Below are positions 15,670 through 23,721 of a stretch of DNA of 33,104 nt, in pieces. Origin of the DNA: JAEZAF01 sp964395665 (GTDB lineage: Bacteria > Chloroflexota > Anaerolineae > Aggregatilineales > Phototrophicaceae). Both the position numbers and the translations under genes were made by a program. The stretch is from NCBI GenBank assembly GCA_964395665.1, contig CAYNDH010000031.1:1-33104 (forward strand), given 5' to 3'. The first letter of the stretch is position 1, and every line of letters starts with the position of its first letter. The notes under the pieces are model-generated. The model did not search any database and was not told the origin of the DNA. It saw only the letters and a list, made by a program, of their open reading frames with translations.

Positions 15670-17025
15670 CTAAAGCTCGGTCCGGCGCATTTTACGAATC
15701 GCCAGCGTAATCATCACCGCCGACAGCACCAGATAGATGATCGTAAACGTGATCCACGGCGAAACCAGTGTCACCGTCGCACCGGTGCTGCTTAACGTCT
15801 GCTGATAGAATCCCAGACGCTGCTGCCCGACCAGAAGTTCCTGCGTCCGCAGCGCCGTGACCATCGGATTCAGGCTGGCAAGGAATTCATTGAGGTAGAT
15901 CAGCGCACCTTCAAGAAAAGCCGGGCCACGAAAGCCCGCGCCACCGGTATAAAAGAAGCGCCCGATAAAACCGAGAACGAGCGCGATCATCGCCGGGGCC
16001 GCGAACAGCAGCCCAAACACAAACGAGTAGGCACGCACGCTGGCGGTCAGGGTGCGCTCGGCGGCGGTCGAGAAATACAGGCCGATCGTCCCCAGTGCGA
16101 TAGCGGTCACCACCAGGATGACAAACGAGATGATCAGCTCCGTCTCGCTGACACCGCCGAACAGAAAAGCAATACTTTGCAGCGGGATCGCGGCCAGCAG
16201 CAGCAGGAAGATATAACCGAGTGCGGACTCCAGCTTGCCGATGATGAACGACGGGCGCGGCAGCAGCGTGATCTGAAGCAGATCATAGGTCTTGCGTTCG
16301 CGTTCGCCGGTCACAGCGCCTGCGGTAAAGGCGGGGGCAATGAAGATGATCAGCATCAGCTCGATACCGACCACACCGGCAAACAGCACGCGCCCCAGTT
16401 CGCCCGTGACGCCGGTCGAAACACCCTGTGTCAGCGGTGAACGTGAGATATACAGCAGCACCGTGAAAACGCTCATCAGCGTCAGATAGACCGTGATCAC
16501 GGCGAAGGCACGTGAACCGCGCATCCGTTCGCGCAGTTCCTTCAGCATGACCGGATTCGCACGGAACGCACGCAGATCGGGGATCAGCACACTTAGCGTC
16601 CAGCCCAGTGCAACCAGCGAAATCAGCGCAGGGGTAAATCCGAGCATGATCAGCAGCGCGACATTGGCAATCGCCAGCCCGACACCGACCAGAAATGACC
16701 AGAGTTCCTGTGCCAGCACGCCGACCATCCCGACCAGCAGCGCACTGGCGTTGATCAGCACCAGCAGCAGCGTGATCAGCAGGGCCTGATCGTCCGGGCC
16801 GATATAGCGAAACAGCAGCACATTATGGGCTGTCTGGAAAATGCCACCTGCACTGAAAGCGGCCCCGATCACGCCGAGAATCACCAGCAGCGTCGCCGCA
16901 ATACCGTTACCGACCGCGCCGATCTGCAAGCCCCGCGCCGCCCGTTCCAGCCGGGCTTCACGCGGCGTAAGCGGTTCCTCAATCAGAGCGGCGGGGATTT
17001 CTTCGTACTCTGCTGTTTCCTGCAT
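15670..17025 (-). CDS. ABC-2-type transporter permease
   Basis: A 451-residue integral membrane protein with a polar 35-residue N-terminus and about ten hydrophobic segments. The diagnostic part is FTAGAVTGERERKTYDLLQITLLPRPSFIIGKL in the middle (shown as a motif of the ABC-2 family; the key residues are GERERKT-DLL), preceded by the NPVMLKELRERMRGSRAF cytoplasmic segment. ABC-2 permeases form the membrane half of exporters and need an ATPase partner; no such ATPase gene is in this window. It lies between a GNAT gene and the Gln/Gly-rich membrane protein on the same strand, so all may be one transcript. Substrate unknown. Confidence 0.85.
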   Translation of the reverse strand: MQETAEYEEIPAALIEEPLTPREARLERAARGLQIGAVGNGIAATLLVILGVIGAAFSAGGIFQTAHNVLLFRYIGPDDQALLITLLLVLINASALLVGMVGVLAQELWSFLVGVGLAIANVALLIMLGFTPALISLVALGWTLSVLIPDLRAFRANPVMLKELRERMRGSRAFAVITVYLTLMSVFTVLLYISRSPLTQGVSTGVTGELGRVLFAGVVGIELMLIIFIAPAFTAGAVTGERERKTYDLLQITLLPRPSFIIGKLESALGYIFLLLLAAIPLQSIAFLFGGVSETELIISFVILVVTAIALGTIGLYFSTAAERTLTASVRAYSFVFGLLFAAPAMIALVLGFIGRFFYTGGAGFRGPAFLEGALIYLNEFLASLNPMVTALRTQELLVGQQRLGFYQQTLSSTGATVTLVSPWITFTIIYLVLSAVMITLAIRKMRRTEL

Positions 17026-17115
17026 TCATTATTCCTGTTCACGACTTGATCGCGCACGGTGCATATGATGCAGACACCCTACACGGTTCTAAACTTTCGG
17101 ACAAACCCACGCCGA

Positions 17116-17691
17116 TCACGCACCCCGGATGAACTGCCGTTTGAGCAGGGCGAACAGCAGCAGATCATGATAACTCTCGGCTTCATGGTACTGTTCGTGC
17201 AAATGCCCTTCCTGACGGAAGCCGACCTTCTGTAATGTGCGCTGTGACTGTGAGTTATACACGCTGGCATCAGCCTCTACGCGGTTCAGCCCCATCTGAT
17301 CGAAGCCGAAGTGCAGGACAGTGCGCAGCGCTTCCGGCATGATGCCCCGCCCCCAGTAAGCTCTGGCAAGGTCAAAGCCGACTGAAGCGCGGTGATCCAT
17401 CCGATTCCAGTAATTGTAGCCGATCATGCCAATCACCTTATCCACCGGACTCAGGGTAATCCCCCAGTACAGCGAACTCTGATTATCGAACATGCGCCCG
17501 ATATTGGTGATAAGCTGGTGGGCCTGCGCGATGTCTTTGTACGCGTCGCCGATGTTGTACCGCGTCACTTCGTAATCACCACGGATCAACATGATCGCTT
17601 CGGCATCCTCTTCGACCAGCGCCCGCAGACATAACCGCTCGGTCTGTAAAATCGGAAACTCGCTGAAATCGAAGAGTCGCGTTGCGGCCAT
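17116..17691 (-). CDS. RimJ/RimL-type GNAT acetyltransferase
   Basis: A 191-residue protein of the Acetyltransf_3 group, related to ribosomal-protein N-acetyltransferases. It shows the opening LQTERLCLRALVEEDAEAI, SLYWGITLSPVDKVIGMIGY in the core, the acetyl-CoA loop DLARAYWGRGIMPEAL, and the ending NRVEADASVYNSQSQRTLQKVGFRQEG, as in RimL relatives. It lies 54 bases downstream of der on the same strand and 90 bases before the permease gene. Substrate is unknown; members also act on other small amines. Confidence 0.88.
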   Translation of the reverse strand: MAATRLFDFSEFPILQTERLCLRALVEEDAEAIMLIRGDYEVTRYNIGDAYKDIAQAHQLITNIGRMFDNQSSLYWGITLSPVDKVIGMIGYNYWNRMDHRASVGFDLARAYWGRGIMPEALRTVLHFGFDQMGLNRVEADASVYNSQSQRTLQKVGFRQEGHLHEQYHEAESYHDLLLFALLKRQFIRGA

Positions 17692-17745
17692 GAGTGCTAC
17701 AGTCCTTACAGGCTGATCGGGCTGAAACGGTCAGCCATTGCCCTG

Positions 17746-19335
17746 TTATTCACTATCGTCGTCGTCGGCATCGTTGGCATCGAGTTCAAAGCCGAATTCC
17801 ATCAGGCCGCCGGCTTCAGCACCATCATAATCGAAGTCGTCTTCAAAATCGTCATCGTCGGAGTCATAGCCTTCGTAAGCGGCTGCACCCTGATCGAAGC
17901 CGTCGCCCTGCAATGCCGCATCTTCGAGATCACGCTCACGCGCTCTCTTACGGGATTTTTCGTCCGCAAGGCCGCTGCCATCGCGGAAGCTAAGGCGAAC
18001 CGGTGTCCCCTCAAACGGGAATTCCTCACGGAGACGATTTTCCAGATAGCGTTTATAGGTGAAATGCACCAGCTTGCGGTCGTTGACATTGAACAGGAAC
18101 ACCGGCGGATCGGTCCGCACCTGTGACGCAAAATAGAGCTTCAGGCGCTTGGTCCCGCGTGTGGGCGGTGGATGCCGCTGGACGGCATCGCGCAGAAGCT
18201 GGTTCATCTTCGATGTCTGGATGCGGAAGAAGCGCGCTTCCCAGACACGGTTGGCCGTCTCCAGCACCTGATGGATACGCTGGCCGGTCAGGGCGCTGAT
18301 GAAGATCATCGGTGCATAGGGGATAAAGTGCAGCTTCTCGCGCACCGTTTCGGTGAAGGTGTGCATGGTATGCGCGTCCTTCTCGACGGCATCCCATTTA
18401 TTGATAACAATCACCACGCTTTTGAATGATTCAAGGATATAACCGGCGATATGCTCATCCTGCTCGGTGACACCGTCTTCGGCGTCGATCATCAGCAGGG
18501 CGACATCACAGCGCTCGATGGCATCCATGGAGCGCACAACGCTGAACTTCTCGACACCGGGTTCGATCCGTCCCCGGCGGCGAATGCCAGCGGTATCAAT
18601 CAGCAGCACTTTAGAACCATGCCACATGATCTCGGAGTCGATCGCATCACGGGTGGTGCCGGCAATCGGGCTGACAATCGCCCGTTCTTCGCCAAGGATA
18701 TGATTCAGCAGGGTGCTTTTGCCCGCATTCGGTTTGCCAACGATGGCGATTTTCAGGTGATCGTTTTCTTCAGAGTCTTCGTCTTCAATCTCCAGATCAC
18801 CGAACGCATCCACCACCTTATCCAGCAGATCCCCCACGCCAGCCCCGTGAATCGCACTGATGGCGATCACATCTCCCACACCGAGCGCATAGAACTCGAA
18901 TGCATCCTGCTCACGGTTGTGGGTATCGGCCTTATTCGCTGCAATGATCACCGGCTTGCTGGTCCGGCGCAGGATCTCGGCGATTTCCTCATCGGCGGCG
19001 GTGATCCCCTGCATGGCATCCACGAGCATGATGATCACATCCGCTTCGTTGATCGCCAGCAGTGCCTGCGATTTGATCTCGCCCACAAAGTCAATGCTGC
19101 CTTCAGCCAGCGGACGTTCGTCACGTGTGCCTTTCGGCTGATAGACTTCAATGCCACCAGTATCAACCACATGAAAGCTGACACCGCGCCAGTCCGACAG
19201 CGACTGCAAGCGGTCGCGTGTCGTGCCGGGGATATCGTGGGTCACCGCCATGCGTTCGCCCACGAGCCGGTTAAACAGTGTACTTTTTCCAACATTTGGT
19301 CGCCCCACAAGGGCGACAACAGGTTTGCGTGCCAT
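17746..19335 (-). CDS. der: Ribosome-assembly GTPase Der (EngA) with charged tail
   Basis: Der has two consecutive GTPase domains and a KH-like domain and acts in 50S subunit assembly. Here domain 1 has GRPNVGKST (11-19), DTGGIE and NKAD, domain 2 has GKPNAGKST, DTAGIRRRGR and NKWD, and the KH-like domain includes RPPPTRG-type PPTRGTKRLKLYFASQ and FKGTPVRL-type FEGTPVRLSF. The protein is 529 residues, longer than the usual 440-490, because of about 75 extra residues: a basic patch (KSRKRARERD) followed by a strongly acidic segment (YDSDDDDFEDDFDYD to DANDADDDDSE). The start ATG opens MARKPVVALVGRP, as expected. Confidence 0.96.
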   Translation of the reverse strand: MARKPVVALVGRPNVGKSTLFNRLVGERMAVTHDIPGTTRDRLQSLSDWRGVSFHVVDTGGIEVYQPKGTRDERPLAEGSIDFVGEIKSQALLAINEADVIIMLVDAMQGITAADEEIAEILRRTSKPVIIAANKADTHNREQDAFEFYALGVGDVIAISAIHGAGVGDLLDKVVDAFGDLEIEDEDSEENDHLKIAIVGKPNAGKSTLLNHILGEERAIVSPIAGTTRDAIDSEIMWHGSKVLLIDTAGIRRRGRIEPGVEKFSVVRSMDAIERCDVALLMIDAEDGVTEQDEHIAGYILESFKSVVIVINKWDAVEKDAHTMHTFTETVREKLHFIPYAPMIFISALTGQRIHQVLETANRVWEARFFRIQTSKMNQLLRDAVQRHPPPTRGTKRLKLYFASQVRTDPPVFLFNVNDRKLVHFTYKRYLENRLREEFPFEGTPVRLSFRDGSGLADEKSRKRARERDLEDAALQGDGFDQGAAAYEGYDSDDDDFEDDFDYDGAEAGGLMEFGFELDANDADDDDSE

Positions 19336-19463
19336 AAGAACAATAACGCTCCATTCGTAGAACGTCTATTGTATCAAATTTAGGCAAGGCATTATAGACA
19401 GTAGGAAAGTGCGACGAAAACGCTTATCCTGCGTATAGCTTTTAAAGAACAGGGTTTACAGAA

Positions 19464-20267
19464 ATGATGCATCTGACATGTCCGCACTGCAACGCTGCGA
19501 TCCCCGCGAATAATATCAACGTTCAGGCAATGACGGCGGTATGCCCCTCATGTAATGCGGTGTTCCGGTTCAATGCGCCGGATATCGAAGCCGAAAAAAT
19601 CAAACGCCGCAAAATCAAACGCCCCGATCATCTGACGGTGCAGGAGAACGCGGATCATCTGGAAATGGACTTCCGCACCAATTTCCGCCTTGATCAGAAT
19701 GGCGACTTCCTCTCGATAGCGATGGTCACTGTGATGTTTGCCGCGCTGACGGTTTTCCTCATGCTGTCGGTGGACAGGGTGGCAGGTGGGCGCTTCTATC
19801 CGGTAGCATTCGCCATCACGATGTTTCTTACTTATGGGTTGGGATTAATGGTCTACAATCGCACCCGGATCAAAGCGGATGATGCGGCAGTTAAGGTGTC
19901 TCGTGGGCCGCTGCCTAATCCATTTGTGACTGAACGCAAGATCCTCACAGAGGACATCGTGAAGATCCGATGCGAAGAAACCGAGATCTCGAAGAAAGAA
20001 CACTATGACACGCCGCGCTATCGCGTGGTGGCCGAAATGGTCGATGGCAGCGAAAAGCTGATCGTGAATGATATGATCGACGACTACGGCTTTTTCATTG
20101 CGAACCAGCTACAGGATCATGTCGATCGGCACGCTGAAGACATTCGGGGCAATCTGGTCGATGGCAGTTTCCAGCCATTCGAAGATGGGGATACCTATGA
20201 GGAGCTATCGCAGGCCGCTCACCTGACCGAGAGCGAACAGCGGTTGTCCAGTCACGGTCGGGGCTGA
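19464..20267 (+). CDS. Zinc-ribbon membrane protein
   Basis: A 267-residue protein with an N-terminal zinc ribbon (CPHC at about 6-9, CPSC at 28-31) on the cytoplasmic side, two adjacent membrane helices (about 89-107 and 113-134), and a soluble C-terminal domain after a Lys/Arg-rich KIKRRKIKRPD linker. The tail has a beta-rich part (KILTEDIVKIRCEE, RYRVVAEMVDGSEKLIVND) that resembles a PH-like fold. The family is unknown to me. The second ATG (19467) is an equally possible start. Its stop codon is only 5 bases from the end of the endonuclease gene on the other strand. Confidence 0.75.
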   Translation: MMHLTCPHCNAAIPANNINVQAMTAVCPSCNAVFRFNAPDIEAEKIKRRKIKRPDHLTVQENADHLEMDFRTNFRLDQNGDFLSIAMVTVMFAALTVFLMLSVDRVAGGRFYPVAFAITMFLTYGLGLMVYNRTRIKADDAAVKVSRGPLPNPFVTERKILTEDIVKIRCEETEISKKEHYDTPRYRVVAEMVDGSEKLIVNDMIDDYGFFIANQLQDHVDRHAEDIRGNLVDGSFQPFEDGDTYEELSQAAHLTESEQRLSSHGRG

Positions 20268-20272
20268 TGATA

Positions 20273-21424
20273 TTAACCGCTTTCCGCTGCCTGTCGAAGC
20301 GTCAGAAAAACCTCTTTTAGTGGTTGGCTTACAGCACTTTCCGGCTCAGCCAGTACCAATACCTGATACGCATCCAGGAAGGTTATTCTGTGACGGTAGA
20401 ACAGGTGAAGAAAATGCCGCAGGAAATCTATACAGTCGAGTATGGCAAACTCTATTCCAGTCTGTTCATGCATCGATCTGGCATATTCGACCACTTCAGG
20501 ATCAATGATGTCCGTCGTAATAAAAATATAGTTATCAACGTTCTGAGAAGTACGCACCAGTTTTTCCTGCACTGCCAGATCAATATCTCCAATCGTTACA
20601 CGTTTTGTCTTCATCTCATAGCAGGTGACAATGTGATGAGTCGATTCCAGAATGACCTGAACATCACCGAGCGCACTGGTTTGACGATCTGCCGCGTTAT
20701 GGACCTCAAGCGGCAGGATCTTTTCATGTAAATAAGGGCTTGCAGCAACATATGCAGCAGCGACCACAAGCACAGGCAGTCTGCTTGCCCCCTTAGTCGC
20801 TAAATGCTGCTCAATGATCGTAATGATCTGCTCAACGGATATGGCAGCATCACTGCGCGTTGATTTCAGGTTGGCCAACAGTGAAGCCATGCGCTGGTTT
20901 TTCTCATCCCGGAATATGATTAACTGGCGAATCGTCTCGGCCAGTAATTGTCTTGCTGTTATCTTTCTCTCGTGTACATCTGTCAGGAGTTGCAGCATCG
21001 CCTTGTAAACCTCTCGCGGTCTGCCTGAGAGATTTAAGTCTGGTGTCAGAGCTGTATTTCTGTTGCGAAGTGCAGGAGTAAGAAAAGCAGTGGTAGGGTT
21101 ACAGGGAAGTTCATACGCTGTAACGAATGGGGCGATATATTTCTCATCTATGGCGCGACCTGAAAATGCGTCTGCGTCACCTATTTCAGTATAGGGTTTT
21201 CGAATATCCACCGCTTCGTTGTAGGTTTTGGCCAAAGCACAGGCAAGGATTACACGGACACAGGCCCTGTTATTGATATTACGGCTGACCAGTTCAATAC
21301 TCGACAGAACTTGCGGCTGCGTTTCCAACACCTGATCTGATGCACCTGATACATCACGGTAGATTTGGTTAAGTATTTCATCCGGTGTCATCTGACTACT
21401 CTTCAGACTTGCGGAGTAATTCAA
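20273..21424 (-). CDS. SacI-family-like type II restriction endonuclease
   Basis: A 383-residue protein that resembles the SacI family of restriction endonucleases, including VDIRKPYTEIGDADAFSGR near residue 72 and LPCNPTTAFLTPALRN near 106. A plausible PD-(D/E)xK catalytic set is D254 in ALGDVQV and E270-x-K272 in CYEMKTKRV. It would cut unmodified DNA in the cytoplasm. Its first 29 bases overlap the methyltransferase gene, so the pair is co-transcribed with modification first. Codon and base composition are lower in GC than the flanking genes, as in acquired modules. A beheaded copy lies upstream as a result of the tandem duplication. The recognition site is unknown. Confidence 0.75.
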   Translation of the reverse strand: MNYSASLKSSQMTPDEILNQIYRDVSGASDQVLETQPQVLSSIELVSRNINNRACVRVILACALAKTYNEAVDIRKPYTEIGDADAFSGRAIDEKYIAPFVTAYELPCNPTTAFLTPALRNRNTALTPDLNLSGRPREVYKAMLQLLTDVHERKITARQLLAETIRQLIIFRDEKNQRMASLLANLKSTRSDAAISVEQIITIIEQHLATKGASRLPVLVVAAAYVAASPYLHEKILPLEVHNAADRQTSALGDVQVILESTHHIVTCYEMKTKRVTIGDIDLAVQEKLVRTSQNVDNYIFITTDIIDPEVVEYARSMHEQTGIEFAILDCIDFLRHFLHLFYRHRITFLDAYQVLVLAEPESAVSQPLKEVFLTLRQAAESG

Positions 21425-22259
21425 ACATGGGCATCTCTGGCTCAGGGACTTCAGTCAGGGAATAGTTGATCCATAAAAGCTCGACCCTGTCCTGTTTAAC
21501 CGAGTGGACTTTTCGTGATGGCGCTTCAATACAATTCCAGTCTTTATATAACTCAGACATCAGGTTCGAAGCATAGCTGGAGATCGCAACTTTACCTTTA
21601 ACATTATGAAGGACAGCGGCAAGGCGACGATGATCATCATCTGTCATTTCATAACCATAAGCATTGGTGTCACCACGCGAGTCATGTGGGTAAGGGGGAT
21701 CACAATAAAAAAGTGTTTCTTCACTGTCGTAGCGCTGAATGACCTCAATCGCAGGAGCATGCTCAATCTGAACTCGTAACAATCTCTGTGCGATCTCTGC
21801 CAGCCCCTCAACACTTCCAAGCCACCTTGAAACAGCCCCAGCCATCCCCGCTCTGCTTGTAAGAAGACAATGTGCCCATCGTCCGCTGCTAGCGGTCTGA
21901 GCCAATCCAGTACGCACCTGCCGCGCCCTGACAAAAAAGCGGCGTGCGCGTTCAAAATCGCTAAGCGGTTCAGTAGGTATCTGTATGGCAAGCTCAAACT
22001 CTTCACGGGAAAACGGCGTCAGCCCTATTGCTTCGAGCAGCCTATCCTTATCTTCACGCAGTACGCGAAAGAAGTTTACAAGCTCACCATCAATATCGTT
22101 GTATGTTTCCACAGGTGATGGCTTACGATTGACCAGGACCGCAGCAGAACCACCGAATGGCTCACAGTAATGCTGTGTTTCTGGAAGTAGAGGCAGCAGC
22201 CAATCAAGATGGCTGTATTTCCCGCCGTACCACCCGAACGCAATTTTCTTGTTTGCCAT
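21396..22259 (-). CDS. D12-class adenine-N6 DNA methyltransferase (copy 1)
   Basis: A 287-residue Dam-like methyltransferase that protects the host site by N6-adenine methylation. It has the D12 features: AFGWYGGK (7-14) and EPFGGSAAVL (33-42) for AdoMet, NDIDGELVNFF (54-64), and the catalytic DPPY at 187-190. It lies in front of and overlaps the intact endonuclease gene by 29 bases. It is one of two apparently identical copies 1362 bp apart. A perfect TATAAT lies about 48 bases upstream of the ATG; no strong Shine-Dalgarno is seen. Confidence 0.93.
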   Translation of the reverse strand: MANKKIAFGWYGGKYSHLDWLLPLLPETQHYCEPFGGSAAVLVNRKPSPVETYNDIDGELVNFFRVLREDKDRLLEAIGLTPFSREEFELAIQIPTEPLSDFERARRFFVRARQVRTGLAQTASSGRWAHCLLTSRAGMAGAVSRWLGSVEGLAEIAQRLLRVQIEHAPAIEVIQRYDSEETLFYCDPPYPHDSRGDTNAYGYEMTDDDHRRLAAVLHNVKGKVAISSYASNLMSELYKDWNCIEAPSRKVHSVKQDRVELLWINYSLTEVPEPEMPMFELLRKSEE

Positions 22260-22306
22260 CTGTCGCTCGTCTGAATAAGTCCGTTATCGATCTTTTGTTC
22301 AATCCG

Positions 22307-22312
22307 ATTATA
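22307..22312 (-). promoter_or_regulatory. -10 element of methyltransferase copy 1
   Basis: On the minus strand this is a perfect TATAAT, with only a weak -35 (about 17 bases upstream). Its transcript would have a leader of about 40 bases. The duplication gives the second methyltransferase the same element. Confidence 0.5.
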
Positions 22313-22359
22313 ACTGAGGTGATACTTTCAGGATATGTAGTTTGAATCTGTTGTTCAGG

Positions 22360-22520
22360 TCACGCTTCAATCAGGTAGCCTGTCTCTGTCTGTGTCGGCC
22401 CACCATCCCGCATGTATCGCAGCGAGACATACAGCGCCGCCAGCGCCATCACCATCGCGACTACAAACAGCGGCGGATAGCCGAAGTTCTGCGCGATCGT
22501 CCCGGCGATAAACGGCGCGA
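22360..22520 (-). pseudogene. Orphan C-terminal fragment of the MFS transporter
   Basis: This 161-base piece is a copy of the 3' end of the MFS gene at 23722-23882, encoding the last membrane helices (APFIAGTIAQNFGYPPL to TGYLIEA). It has no start of its own in the transporter frame; the short frame that runs through it joins eight unrelated residues from the endonuclease side. It was created by the duplication and cannot make a transporter. Confidence 0.9.
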
Positions 22521-22786
22521 CCTGAAAATGCGTCTGCGTCACCTATTTCAGTATAGGGTTTTCGAATATCCACCGCTTCGTTGTAGGTTTTGGCCAAAGC
22601 ACAGGCAAGGATTACACGGACACAGGCCCTGTTATTGATATTACGGCTGACCAGTTCAATACTCGACAGAACTTGCGGCTGCGTTTCCAACACCTGATCT
22701 GATGCACCTGATACATCACGGTAGATTTGGTTAAGTATTTCATCCGGTGTCATCTGACTACTCTTCAGACTTGCGGAGTAATTCAA
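22367..22786 (-). pseudogene. Beheaded endonuclease copy fused out of frame to MFS sequence
   Basis: The first 91 residues equal the N-terminus of the intact endonuclease up to ADAFSGRA. At the ggcgcga junction (22514-22520) the frame enters MFS sequence in the wrong frame and continues for 48 unrelated residues to a stop. It lacks D254 and E270-x-K272, so it cannot cut DNA. It keeps the 29-base overlap with methyltransferase copy 2 and would still be translated. Whether the 139-residue product folds or interferes with the dimer of the intact enzyme is unknown. Confidence 0.85.
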
Positions 22787-23621
22787 ACATGGGCATCTCT
22801 GGCTCAGGGACTTCAGTCAGGGAATAGTTGATCCATAAAAGCTCGACCCTGTCCTGTTTAACCGAGTGGACTTTTCGTGATGGCGCTTCAATACAATTCC
22901 AGTCTTTATATAACTCAGACATCAGGTTCGAAGCATAGCTGGAGATCGCAACTTTACCTTTAACATTATGAAGGACAGCGGCAAGGCGACGATGATCATC
23001 ATCTGTCATTTCATAACCATAAGCATTGGTGTCACCACGCGAGTCATGTGGGTAAGGGGGATCACAATAAAAAAGTGTTTCTTCACTGTCGTAGCGCTGA
23101 ATGACCTCAATCGCAGGAGCATGCTCAATCTGAACTCGTAACAATCTCTGTGCGATCTCTGCCAGCCCCTCAACACTTCCAAGCCACCTTGAAACAGCCC
23201 CAGCCATCCCCGCTCTGCTTGTAAGAAGACAATGTGCCCATCGTCCGCTGCTAGCGGTCTGAGCCAATCCAGTACGCACCTGCCGCGCCCTGACAAAAAA
23301 GCGGCGTGCGCGTTCAAAATCGCTAAGCGGTTCAGTAGGTATCTGTATGGCAAGCTCAAACTCTTCACGGGAAAACGGCGTCAGCCCTATTGCTTCGAGC
23401 AGCCTATCCTTATCTTCACGCAGTACGCGAAAGAAGTTTACAAGCTCACCATCAATATCGTTGTATGTTTCCACAGGTGATGGCTTACGATTGACCAGGA
23501 CCGCAGCAGAACCACCGAATGGCTCACAGTAATGCTGTGTTTCTGGAAGTAGAGGCAGCAGCCAATCAAGATGGCTGTATTTCCCGCCGTACCACCCGAA
23601 CGCAATTTTCTTGTTTGCCAT
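22758..23621 (-). CDS. D12-class adenine-N6 DNA methyltransferase (copy 2)
   Basis: Its 287 residues match copy 1 exactly, with the same AdoMet motifs (AFGWYGGK, EPFGGSAAVL) and DPPY. Its downstream partner is the truncated endonuclease fragment, not the intact gene, so this copy adds modification without adding restriction. It lies 100 bases after the end of the MFS gene with the duplicated TATAAT element between them. Confidence 0.93.
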   Translation of the reverse strand: MANKKIAFGWYGGKYSHLDWLLPLLPETQHYCEPFGGSAAVLVNRKPSPVETYNDIDGELVNFFRVLREDKDRLLEAIGLTPFSREEFELAIQIPTEPLSDFERARRFFVRARQVRTGLAQTASSGRWAHCLLTSRAGMAGAVSRWLGSVEGLAEIAQRLLRVQIEHAPAIEVIQRYDSEETLFYCDPPYPHDSRGDTNAYGYEMTDDDHRRLAAVLHNVKGKVAISSYASNLMSELYKDWNCIEAPSRKVHSVKQDRVELLWINYSLTEVPEPEMPMFELLRKSEE

Positions 23622-23668
23622 CTGTCGCTCGTCTGAATAAGTCCGTTATCGATCTTTTGTTCAATCCG

Positions 23669-23674
23669 ATTATA
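23669..23674 (-). promoter_or_regulatory. -10 element of methyltransferase copy 2
   Basis: The copy of the TATAAT element at 22307-22312, in the same position relative to the methyltransferase start, and in the gap after the MFS gene. In the ancestral arrangement this was probably the only promoter of the module. Confidence 0.5.
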
Positions 23675-23721
23675 ACTGAGGTGATACTTTCAGGATATGT
23701 AGTTTGAATCTGTTGTTCAGG

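Larger units (their letters stand above)
21159..22520. repeat. Tandem duplication unit, copy 1 (1362 bp)
   Basis: The unit holds the 5' part of the endonuclease gene, the whole methyltransferase gene, the intergenic promoter region and the last 53 codons plus stop of the MFS gene. Copy 2 follows directly. The 7-mer ggcgcga stands at 21152-21158, 22514-22520 and 23876-23882, that is, before copy 1, at the junction and at the end of copy 2. Outside these the sequences diverge at once. I read no difference between copies in the parts compared, and the two methyltransferase translations are identical. Confidence 0.9.

Noticed and set aside
18451..19383. A 310-residue open frame antisense to der
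   Set aside because: It lies entirely over the conserved GTPase domains of der on the other strand. Its sequence has no domain features, and the high codon bias of der explains the lack of stops.
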